6,783 bases of DNA from Nanobdellota archaeon (lineage in GTDB: Archaea; Nanobdellota; Nanobdellia; SCGC-AAA011-G17; VGLX01): NCBI GenBank assembly GCA_018894775.1, contig JAHIPG010000186.1, positions 1 through 6,783 on the forward strand. The letters are read 5' to 3'. Below are positions 1-5,101 of this stretch, in pieces. The first letter of the stretch is position 1; the number at the start of each line of letters is the position of its first letter. A model generated the notes under the pieces. It did not search any database. It was not told the origin of the DNA and saw only the letters and a list, made by a program, of their open reading frames with translations. The translations under genes and the position numbers were made by a program.

Positions 1-41
1 TAATTTTAATTTGAAAAATTCTTTTCTAATTATTTCTTTTT

Positions 42-58
42 TCATGCAATTTGCATGA
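42..58. repeat. 17-base dyad (8-base arms, 1-base spacer)
   Basis: The arms TCATGCAA and TTGCATGA are perfect reverse complements separated by a single T. A one-base loop is poor for an RNA hairpin, and the minus-strand flank beyond it is A-rich rather than T-rich, so it does not look like a terminator for the gene ending at 83. It could be an operator for a gene leaving the window to the left on the minus strand, but no such gene is visible. A chance palindrome in AT-rich DNA is possible. Confidence 0.35.
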
Positions 59-82
59 TTCCACACACAAATTAACTTTCGG

Positions 83-604
83 TTACTTACGACATATGTC
101 TATGGATTGCACAGCAATTGATGTATATCTGTATTTTAGGCCATGTTTGGTTATGTTCTCGAAGGGCATAACATGTGAGTCAAAGCAGTATATTCTGCCA
201 TCTAGAGTCCCGTAGTTCTCTTTTTTTGTTGTATCATTGCTCAATTCTTCTACTTTTATCCCTAATGTCTCTGCTGCTTTCTGTCTCATCTCTTTAATCT
301 TTTGGTCTTCTGGTTCTATTTCTATCATTTCTGGCATTATTGATGCTATTGTTATGATTCCTACACTATCCCTTGTTACAATAAACCTTGATTTTTCTGG
401 GTAGAATCCTGCTTTTGCTAATTTTTGGTATCTGTTGGCAACATAAACTGCTTCTTCCAATCCATTTTCCTTGAATCCAAGGCTGAAATTATGCTCTCTG
501 TGGTATAATTCTGAGAATATCTTGATATAGTAAGGCTGATGTTTTACCTTGTAATTTCCTGGTATTATCCTATCCAGCTCTTCTTTTACTGGCAGATTTT
601 TCAT
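83..604 (-). CDS. Hypothetical cytoplasmic protein, 173 residues, possible kinase-fold remnant
   Basis: I do not recognise this family. The protein has no signal peptide or membrane segment, so it should be cytoplasmic, unlike its two upstream operon partners. A beta-rich N-terminal half is followed by a segment FIVTRDSVGIITIASIMPEM (residues 74-93), a charged helix (about 98-120), and then a stretch with D124, N130-Y-G and D142 in 'NYGTLDGRIYCFDS'. That last spacing resembles the Asn and metal-binding Asp region of small kinase-like folds, but there is no clear nucleotide-binding loop, so the similarity is only suggestive. Its ATG overlaps the stop of the upstream lipoprotein gene by one base (TGATG) and no Shine-Dalgarno site precedes it. 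It is therefore probably translated by coupling and last in the operon. The gene is surely real; its function is unknown. Confidence 0.8.
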   Translation of the reverse strand: MKNLPVKEELDRIIPGNYKVKHQPYYIKIFSELYHREHNFSLGFKENGLEEAVYVANRYQKLAKAGFYPEKSRFIVTRDSVGIITIASIMPEMIEIEPEDQKIKEMRQKAAETLGIKVEELSNDTTKKENYGTLDGRIYCFDSHVMPFENITKHGLKYRYTSIAVQSIDICRK

Positions 605-1548
605 CAGTCGTATTCATCTAAAATTCTTTCTTCCATATCTTTTTGTGGTTGTATTTCTATTTTTTTTGTTATCTCATTCATATGGCTTAGTTGTTTGTCT
701 GTTTTTGAGAATATGTCTTTTACTTCTTCTATTGTGTATAGGTCTTTTATGTAAATGTATTGTCCATCTTCTTTGTAGAATTCTGTCTGTCCTATTATGA
801 CTTTGTCTGATTTGCCATCAATATCTTCATCATACATGCTTAAGGATGCTTCACCTGGTCCATCAACCCATAAGTATAAGATTTTTTTGGATTTGTCTCT
901 TCTCTGTGCGAATACTATCTGACCGTCTTTTCTGTATTCAAGAGATCCGGGTGATGTTTCTTCGAAATCTTTTTCTTTTAGGTTTGTTAGGTCTATCTTA
1001 TCTATTTCTTTGTAGATGCTCCAGCCTTTTGAATCAAGTTTTTTATCTTCAATGTCAAACATGTTTTTGTATAATTCTATCTGCTTTTCTCCGAATGCTG
1101 TATACTTTGCTCGGTCTTCAGGACTTAATTCGTCCATTTTCATTAGCTTATTTCTTCTTAATGTGCTGTTGTATATTAATATGAAATCAATTATTCCGTC
1201 AGAGTGAATGTTGATTGATGTGTACAGGTCTTTTCTGTTTAGGCTGACTGTTTCTGAAGAGAATTCTCCTTTTGTGTCTGTATCGCAGGTGTATTGTACT
1301 TTTATTTCTTTTAATTCGTCTTTTTCAAGGTCTGTTATCTTGACTTTAGATGATACACTGAAGCTTTTGTCTGAGTTTTTGTATATCTCTTCACCCATTA
1401 TCTGATATTCTATATTATTTATTGTGTGTATCTCTGCTGGTTGTTCTATTATTGGAACTTCTTCTTTTTTGTCTGGTACACAGCTATTTACTCCTAAGCC
1501 TAGTGCTGCTGCTAGAATTATGGTTGGTACTATTTTTTTTATTTTCAT
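604..1548 (-). CDS. Secreted lipoprotein with DxDxDGxxD motif, function unknown, 314 residues
   Basis: The N-terminus is a lipoprotein-type leader: MKIKK, a hydrophobic run, then GLGVNSC with Cys23 as the likely lipidated residue, followed by a charged linker (KKEEVPII). The mature part is mostly beta-strand-like and polar, with no transmembrane segment, and should sit outside the membrane. Residues 240-248 read DEDIDGKSD, a match to the DxDxDGxxD calcium-binding pattern of thrombospondin type 3 and related loops. No enzymatic motif is recognised. The start at 1548 is preferred over an in-frame TTG at 1560, because it restores the same MKIKK leader as the cytochrome upstream and has GGGGGT four bases before the ATG. 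The gene lies 26 bases after the cytochrome and runs into the next gene by TGATG, so the three are one operon. A structural or calcium-dependent partner of the cytochrome is an inference from context. Confidence 0.85.
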   Translation of the reverse strand: MKIKKIVPTIILAAALGLGVNSCVPDKKEEVPIIEQPAEIHTINNIEYQIMGEEIYKNSDKSFSVSSKVKITDLEKDELKEIKVQYTCDTDTKGEFSSETVSLNRKDLYTSINIHSDGIIDFILIYNSTLRRNKLMKMDELSPEDRAKYTAFGEKQIELYKNMFDIEDKKLDSKGWSIYKEIDKIDLTNLKEKDFEETSPGSLEYRKDGQIVFAQRRDKSKKILYLWVDGPGEASLSMYDEDIDGKSDKVIIGQTEFYKEDGQYIYIKDLYTIEEVKDIFSKTDKQLSHMNEITKKIEIQPQKDMEERILDEYD

Positions 1549-1552
1549 TGAA

Positions 1553-1558
1553 ACCCCC
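1553..1558 (-). promoter_or_regulatory. Ribosome binding site of the 314-residue lipoprotein gene
   Basis: On the minus strand GGGGGT lies four bases before the ATG at 1548, one mismatch from GGAGGT. It sits on top of the alternative TTG codon and so decides for the ATG start. Confidence 0.55.
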
Positions 1559-1574
1559 AATTAGTTTTGATTAT

Positions 1575-2048
1575 TTATTTTCTTGGATGGCATTTTACAC
1601 AAGTTGTCGGTGCTGCCCTTGTATTGTTCTCTTTATTGTATGTAGTGTGGCATTCTTTGCAGTTTTGGTGTATAGCATCAGCATGGTAGTCTAATTTGTC
1701 TTTGCCGCTGTCTTTAACCCATTTTCCTGGTATTGTGTGGCATTCGATGCAGCCCTGTATAGGATCACCGATTTTCAGTTCTAATGGCTCGTTGTTCTCA
1801 TCGTGATGGCATTCTCCACAGCCAATCTTGTATTCTTCAAAGTGTTTTTTGTGTGAGAACATCATTATTCCTTTTGTATGCTCTTCATAAGCTGGGTTTT
1901 CCATCCTGATGTCTATTGCGAATCCTTGTTCATCATAAGTTGTTTCATCTACCTTTACAATGGGTGGTTCTTCTTTTTTACATCCGTACATTCCTAATCC
2001 AATACTTGCTAGTACGATGACATATGGTGCAAATTTTTTGATTTTCAT
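1575..2048 (-). CDS. Tetraheme class III cytochrome c (cytochrome c3-like) lipoprotein
   Basis: An exported electron carrier of 157 residues. Four CxxCH heme c attachment motifs are visible: CGECH (77-81), CIECH (100-104), CKECH (130-134) and CVKCH (150-154). The segment FSHKKHF (64-70) supplies two histidines in the arrangement typical of class III cytochromes, and H82, H122 and H127 are further candidate axial ligands, so bis-histidine coordination is likely. The leader is MKIKK, a hydrophobic stretch and GLGMYGC, with Cys23 as the probable lipid anchor, then KKEEPPIV. Length and heme number fit the small tetraheme c3/c7-like group known best from anaerobic respiration. The ATG at 2048 has a perfect GGAGGT five bases upstream. 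It is the first gene of the minus-strand operon. Maturation would need a heme c ligation system, which is not in this window. What it donates to or accepts from cannot be told here. Confidence 0.95.
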   Translation of the reverse strand: MKIKKFAPYVIVLASIGLGMYGCKKEEPPIVKVDETTYDEQGFAIDIRMENPAYEEHTKGIMMFSHKKHFEEYKIGCGECHHDENNEPLELKIGDPIQGCIECHTIPGKWVKDSGKDKLDYHADAIHQNCKECHTTYNKENNTRAAPTTCVKCHPRK

Positions 2049-2053
2049 ATGGG

Positions 2054-2059
2054 ACCTCC
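2054..2059 (-). promoter_or_regulatory. Strong ribosome binding site of the cytochrome gene
   Basis: GGAGGT on the minus strand, five bases before the ATG at 2048. The predicted transcription start lies only about 15 bases upstream of the ATG, so the leader is little more than this site. Confidence 0.8.
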
Positions 2060-2085
2060 TGATAATTAGACCCTCTTTTTGGGGG

Positions 2086-2100
2086 TATTTAAATGTTTAG
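2086..2100 (-). promoter_or_regulatory. Archaeal BRE/TATA promoter of the cytochrome-lipoprotein operon
   Basis: The minus strand reads CTAAACA (BRE, 2100-2094) then TTTAAATA (TATA, 2093-2086). Start of transcription is expected near 2063, giving a leader of about 15 bases that holds the ribosome site. The same 15-base pattern, with one change, stands before the radical SAM gene at 5063-5077. Confidence 0.75.
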
Positions 2101-2108
2101 TGATTAAT

Positions 2109-2123
2109 CCAAACCTTTATATA
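2109..2123 (+). promoter_or_regulatory. Archaeal BRE/TATA promoter of the microprotein-peptidase unit
   Basis: CCAAACC followed by TTTATATA is close to the archaeal BRE/TATA consensus. Using the spacing seen in the two leaderless promoters of this window (29-31 bases), transcription should start at 2145-2147. It is back to back with the cytochrome promoter: the two TATA boxes are 22 bases apart and their BRE elements form an imperfect dyad (GTTTAG and CCAAAC). Confidence 0.75.
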
Positions 2124-2145
2124 TCAGTTATTACTATAAGGTAGT

Positions 2146-2274
2146 AACAAAAAAGCGATAGCGATAGGAACTGTTGCTGCATTAGTAGGGCTTAACGTAT
2201 TAGTATATGTAGCCAGTCCTGATAAAGAAGTTCCGAAGGATAATATTCCTATCGGACAAACGGAGGTAAGCTAA
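2146..2274 (+). CDS. Membrane microprotein frame without a normal start codon, about 42 residues
   Basis: The frame is open from 2140 and ends with TAA at 2272-2274. It reads N-K-K-A-I-A-I-G-T-V-A-A-L-V-G-L-N-V and continues through LVYVA, so a positively charged tip leads into a single hydrophobic segment. A polar tail with SPDKEVPKDNIPIGQTEVS follows. The tail resembles the linker after the lipid Cys of the neighbouring lipoprotein (VPDKKEEVP). Its final codons contain the GGAGGT of the next gene, which starts one base after its stop, an operon-like arrangement that supports translation. No in-frame ATG, GTG or TTG exists anywhere in it. The expected transcription start falls on the codon AAC at 2146, just where a leaderless ATG would sit. 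It is either a gene with non-AUG initiation, one with a decayed or misread start, or a remnant of a leader. The start given here is a guess. Confidence 0.5.
   Translation, partial: NKKAIAIGTVAALVGLNVLVYVASPDKEVPKDNIPIGQTEVS
2262..2267 (+). promoter_or_regulatory. Ribosome binding site of the 115-residue protein gene
   Basis: GGAGGT eight bases before the ATG at 2276, embedded in the last codons of the preceding microprotein frame. Confidence 0.75.
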
Positions 2275-2275
2275 A

Positions 2276-2623
2276 ATGTCCAAAAGATACAAACTTTTCA
2301 ATATTATAAACGATTTTGAAGATGCTGTAGATATGATAGTGAAAAAAGGCGGAAATACCTCTATAGATATATTCTTTGAGAACCAAGATGGCAATATAGC
2401 ATACATTGCCAAGCTCCAAGCTGGAAAGAAAAGGCTTAAATTAGCTGAAAAAATCATCGCATTGTCAGAAAATACTGCTCAATGGCTGGACGATGCTGTC
2501 TACGCCTTAGCCGAGTTAAGGCAGGAAGCTAAAGGCTTTGCGAAAAAACTCTGTGATGATTATGGCACAACAGCGATTATTGAAGAATACCCATGGAGTG
2601 AAAAAAATAATGAAGGTTTATAA
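2276..2623 (+). CDS. Hypothetical helical cytoplasmic protein, 115 residues
   Basis: I do not recognise this protein. It has no signal peptide or membrane segment. Residues 1-30 look helical (INDFEDAVDMIVKK), a short strand-like part follows (TSIDIFFENQDGNIAYIAKL), and residues 50-93 form one long or two packed charged helices (KRLKLAEKIIALSEN and DDAVYALAELRQEAKGFAKK). One cysteine (C93) is present. The start is fixed by GGAGGT eight bases upstream and by its position one base after the stop of the microprotein frame, with which it is probably cotranscribed. The secreted caspase-like peptidase follows 57 bases later. A small adaptor or regulator of its neighbours would fit the context, but nothing in the sequence proves that. 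Confidence 0.8.
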   Translation: MSKRYKLFNIINDFEDAVDMIVKKGGNTSIDIFFENQDGNIAYIAKLQAGKKRLKLAEKIIALSENTAQWLDDAVYALAELRQEAKGFAKKLCDDYGTTAIIEEYPWSEKNNEGL

Positions 2624-2671
2624 TTTAAGACCCTATCATATAATAAGTAAAAAAAATGCGGAGAAGATAAT

Positions 2672-2677
2672 AGGCGA
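2672..2677 (+). promoter_or_regulatory. Possible ribosome binding site of the caspase-like gene
   Basis: AGGCGA, one mismatch from the archaeal AGGTGA, lies three bases before the ATG at 2681 and nine before the in-frame ATG at 2687. The spacing favours the second ATG, so the true protein may be two residues shorter. Confidence 0.4.
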
Positions 2678-2680
2678 GAT

Positions 2681-3631
2681 ATGAAAATGAACAAATCATT
2701 CAAGAAAGCAGGAATATTTCTCTCTTCATTAGTCTTGGCTACAACACTTGCATGGAACACCCCTATGGTACAAGGGTATGAAACAAAGAATCCAGAGCCA
2801 AAGAAATACGCCTTACTGATAGGTGGCGGTACAAATAAATATGATGATCATGAATCATTCTATTCAAATATAGAATTGGTTTATCAAAGCCTAAAGGATA
2901 AGGGGTATAAGGATAAGGATATTGATGTGCTTTACTTTGGTGGAAAGACAGATAAGCACCCTCTTGCAGAAAATAACGCAGATAAGGAAACAATAACAGA
3001 ATCCTTAGATGATATTGCAAATAAGATTACTCCTAAAGATAAACTTGTGATATTCAGGTCAGGTCATGGAATGTTAGACATAATCTTTGAAAACTACGGA
3101 ATAATCAGCATCAAAAACCCGCTAGGGCCTGATGATCCAATCCCTAAATCAATAGGGGATGCATCTGTGATGGAACTTCCTGATGGTGAAATAATTGCGG
3201 ATTTTGAATTCAAAGAATATCTTAAGAATATAAAGGCTAAAGAGATCATAGTGATACTCAACCAATGCTATTCCGGAGGATTCAATGATATAACTAAAGA
3301 TTTGGACAATACTGTAGTGATAACAGAATCTACAAAGTCTGAACAGGCTTTTAAGTGGTTGGCTGGGGATACTATGAAATATTCTGAATGGCCTTTTGTC
3401 AGGCTTATTTTTGATGCGTTTAATGGTGAAGACTATGAGGGTAATCCAGTTGATGCAGATATTAATGGTGATGATAAAATATCACTAAATGAATCATTTG
3501 ATTACATGTTTGAGAATAACCCTTTGGTCAATGGTGTTAGGATGGTAAATAAAATGGGATATGTAAAGAAAGAAACTCCCCATATCACTTATGGTAAGAA
3601 TTTAAAGAAAGGAGGAGTATTCTTAGAATAG
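2681..3631 (+). CDS. Secreted caspase-like cysteine peptidase (C13/C14-type fold) with EF-hand loop
   Basis: A 316-residue protein with an N-terminal signal peptide: positive MKMNKSFKK, hydrophobic GIFLSSLVLATTLAW, processed probably between residues 24 and 32. The domain begins with KKYALLIGGG (41-50), the first strand usual in legumain/caspase-like peptidases. The catalytic dyad is visible as His129 in FRSGHG and Cys196 in LNQCYSGGF, each at the end of a hydrophobic strand (KLVIF, EIIVIL). TESTKSEQAF (216-224 region) matches the post-catalytic strand of the family. Residues 260-271 (D-I-N-G-D-D-K-I-S-L-N-E) form an EF-hand/dockerin-type calcium loop, with Asp at the usual sixth-position Gly. 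The protein should act outside the cell or on its surface, cleaving an unknown substrate, perhaps calcium-dependently. C13 versus C14 assignment is not certain from sequence alone. A weak TATA-like stretch (near 2638-2647) could give it its own transcript. Confidence 0.88.
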   Translation: MKMNKSFKKAGIFLSSLVLATTLAWNTPMVQGYETKNPEPKKYALLIGGGTNKYDDHESFYSNIELVYQSLKDKGYKDKDIDVLYFGGKTDKHPLAENNADKETITESLDDIANKITPKDKLVIFRSGHGMLDIIFENYGIISIKNPLGPDDPIPKSIGDASVMELPDGEIIADFEFKEYLKNIKAKEIIVILNQCYSGGFNDITKDLDNTVVITESTKSEQAFKWLAGDTMKYSEWPFVRLIFDAFNGEDYEGNPVDADINGDDKISLNESFDYMFENNPLVNGVRMVNKMGYVKKETPHITYGKNLKKGGVFLE

Positions 3632-3653
3632 GCGCATCGCTTTTGAAATAAAA

Positions 3654-4469
3654 ATGTTAGAAGAAAAGCTGAGGGTAGGGATTAATGTAAGGTATACAAG
3701 CTCTGGAGTAGATCAGGAGGGTTTGATTGATGAGATAGTTGGCCAGATTGAGAAACATGATCTTGATATTTATCTTGGTCCTGAGTTCTTGTTTATGTTT
3801 GAAAGGAATATAACTCATATCTATGATGAAAAAGAGAAGGGTTTAATCTTTGGTGAGATTGCTGAAAGGACTAAGCATAGAGATAGTCTAATAATTCCTG
3901 GAAGCATGGTCTGGCACGATGAAAAATACCTTTACAACACAGCCCCTATAATTTCTGAAGGGAAGATTCAGGAATATCATAAGAAAGCTGATGGCGGGAC
4001 TGCTCTTCATGCAGAATTTAGAAATTGTAAATTAGGAGTTTTCATGAAAGGTGATTTGGGTTTTTTTGACTGGAAGGATTTTAAATTCGGCTTATCAATC
4101 TGTGCTGATAGGATGGATATTAGTAACTTTATAATAAATAATGATGTCCCGCTTTTGGATTTTTATATGCTTACATCTTGCGGTTGTACTTTGCTGACAA
4201 ATTATGTTCCTGTTAGGCTTGGAGGTTTTGGCTTGTGTTCTGATGGCTCTTCTGATCTTAAGTCTGAGGTTTGGGAGGCTACAGGAGGTTATAAGAAGTT
4301 TGACACTTTGAAACCTGATAAGACTATAGCTCGTCCTTATGAATATAAACCTAGTTTTGCTGATGCTGTTAAAATTGGTTCTAATGAGATTTTATTTAAC
4401 ACTATGGAAGAAGTTCACAGGCAGAAGGAAGCTTTTCATATTTATGAGTTAGGGATTAACAGAACCTAA
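3654..4469 (+). CDS. Nitrilase-superfamily carbon-nitrogen hydrolase, divergent
   Basis: A cytoplasmic 271-residue enzyme with the Glu-Lys-Cys triad of the nitrilase superfamily: Glu44 in LGPEF, Lys110 in EYHKKA and Cys150 in GLSICADRMD. These sit at the expected places after the N-terminal strand (LRVGINVRY), and YLYNTAPII (92-100) matches the strand pair before the catalytic lysine. Such enzymes hydrolyse or condense C-N bonds of amides, nitriles or carbamoyl groups; the substrate here is not evident. Beyond the nucleophile the sequence departs from common members and carries extra cysteines (C176, C178, C195) in a Gly-rich part. No ribosome site precedes the ATG; 22 bases separate it from the peptidase stop, and a weak TATA-like TTAGAATA at 3623-3630 is spaced for a leaderless start. 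Its stop overlaps the convergent kinase gene by four bases. Being behind the peptidase need not mean a shared pathway. Confidence 0.85.
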   Translation: MLEEKLRVGINVRYTSSGVDQEGLIDEIVGQIEKHDLDIYLGPEFLFMFERNITHIYDEKEKGLIFGEIAERTKHRDSLIIPGSMVWHDEKYLYNTAPIISEGKIQEYHKKADGGTALHAEFRNCKLGVFMKGDLGFFDWKDFKFGLSICADRMDISNFIINNDVPLLDFYMLTSCGCTLLTNYVPVRLGGFGLCSDGSSDLKSEVWEATGGYKKFDTLKPDKTIARPYEYKPSFADAVKIGSNEILFNTMEEVHRQKEAFHIYELGINRT

Positions 4470-5011
4470 TGTATGTTTTGAAGTTTTTCAAGCTCTTTAA
4501 GGAAACATTTTAGTTGCCTCTTGTTCTTGATATGGATAAATTCTGCATTATGCTTTTTGATGATTTCTCTTTGTTTGTGGTATCCCCTTCCATAGCCTTT
4601 CTTTTTCTTGTATTTGAGTACAGCTTTTATGAGTCCTATGAGGTCTTGCCAACTTTCGTTATACCTGTCTTTTCCTAGTTTCTTACTTTTTTCTCTTTTT
4701 ATTGTCCTTTTTATGATTCTCCATAGCGATACAGGTATTTTAGTATCCAGGACAATCACTAAATCGCTTTTTTTGATACCATAGTCTATCCAGACAGAAT
4801 AAGCTCCTTCAACAATCCATTTCTTTTTGTTGCAGAGCTTTCTGAACAGTTTTAGCCGCTCTTTTTTATCACGTTTTTTTCCGAATTTTCTTTCCCAGAA
4901 GATGTCATCCAGGTCGTAATGTTTTATTCCTAGAATTTCTGATAGTTCTCTTGCGAGATAGCTTTTTCCGCTTCCGCATGTTCCTAATACGTATATTCTT
5001 TCGAAAGGCAT
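4466..5011 (-). CDS. P-loop kinase, adenylate kinase/FlaR-like (topology modulation group)
   Basis: A cytoplasmic nucleotide-binding protein of 181 residues. The Walker A loop is G10-TCGSGKS-17, followed by a family-typical run: HYDLDDIFWE (31-40), KKWIVEGAYSVWID (63-76) and the strand DLVIVLD (83-89), then the Arg/Lys-rich lid-like helix SLWRIIKRTIKRE (95-107). This order matches the small adenylate kinase-like proteins often annotated as topology modulation protein FlaR; the true substrate of that group is uncertain. A lysine-rich C-terminal half (103-152) could bind nucleic acid or phosphates. The ATG at 5011 is preferred to an in-frame TTG at 5032, because a TATA box lies 22-29 bases before the ATG and would put the transcript start on it, making the mRNA leaderless and excluding the TTG. 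The gene converges on the nitrilase-type gene with a four-base overlap of stops. Confidence 0.85.
   Translation of the reverse strand: MPFERIYVLGTCGSGKSYLARELSEILGIKHYDLDDIFWERKFGKKRDKKERLKLFRKLCNKKKWIVEGAYSVWIDYGIKKSDLVIVLDTKIPVSLWRIIKRTIKREKSKKLGKDRYNESWQDLIGLIKAVLKYKKKKGYGRGYHKQREIIKKHNAEFIHIKNKRQLKCFLKELEKLQNIH
4476..4488 (+). terminator. Possible oligo-T terminator of the nitrilase-type gene
   Basis: Two T-runs (TTTT and TTTTT) lie 7-19 bases after the TAA, inside the opposing kinase gene. Archaeal RNA polymerase often stops at such runs without a hairpin. T-runs are common here because the minus-strand gene is lysine-rich, so this is weak. Confidence 0.3.
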
Positions 5012-5032
5012 GTATTGTTTTAGTGTGTACAA

Positions 5033-5047
5033 TTATTTAATATTTTC
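5033..5047 (-). promoter_or_regulatory. Leaderless BRE/TATA promoter of the P-loop kinase gene
   Basis: The minus strand reads GAAAATA (BRE, 5047-5041) then TTAAATAA (TATA, 5040-5033). The first T of the box is 29 bases from the A of the ATG at 5011, so transcription should start on or next to the start codon. Confidence 0.7.
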
Positions 5048-5062
5048 TTATACAAGCTTATC

Positions 5063-5078
5063 CTAAACACTTAAATAG
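5063..5078 (+). promoter_or_regulatory. Leaderless BRE/TATA promoter of the radical SAM gene
   Basis: CTAAACAC then TTAAATAG; the first T of the box is 31 bases before the ATG at 5102. The BRE is the same heptamer (CTAAACA) as in the cytochrome promoter at 2094-2100. Confidence 0.72.
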
Positions 5079-5101
5079 GGTTCAGAATTTTGTTTTTTCT
5101 T

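Noticed and set aside
1..82. Search for a terminator or RNA gene at the left edge
   Set aside because: Only the dyad and short A/T runs are present; no stem-loop followed by T-run on the minus strand and no tRNA-like fold.
1549..1560. Longer start (TTG at 1560) for the 314-residue lipoprotein
   Set aside because: The TTG overlaps the GGGGGT ribosome site, and the ATG at 1548 gives the same MKIKK leader as the cytochrome.
1422..1694. Hydrophobic plus-strand frame of 90 codons
   Set aside because: It is the antisense of the lipoprotein leader and cytochrome C-terminus; the hydrophobicity comes from complementing lysine/glutamate codons, and no promoter or ribosome site precedes it.
2149..2155. 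AAAAAAG, a classic -1 slippery heptamer in the right phase to enter the microprotein frame
   Set aside because: The incoming frame (open from 2108) also has no ATG, GTG or TTG and would begin upstream of the predicted transcript start, so no ribosome could arrive in it.
2200..2457. Minus-strand hydrophobic frame of 85 codons
   Set aside because: It lies fully antisense to the microprotein tail and the 115-residue gene, which has a good ribosome site and normal coding character.
2656..2670. ATG-led mini frame (MRRR and stop) before the caspase-like gene
   Set aside because: Four codons, no ribosome site at a useful distance; likely chance.
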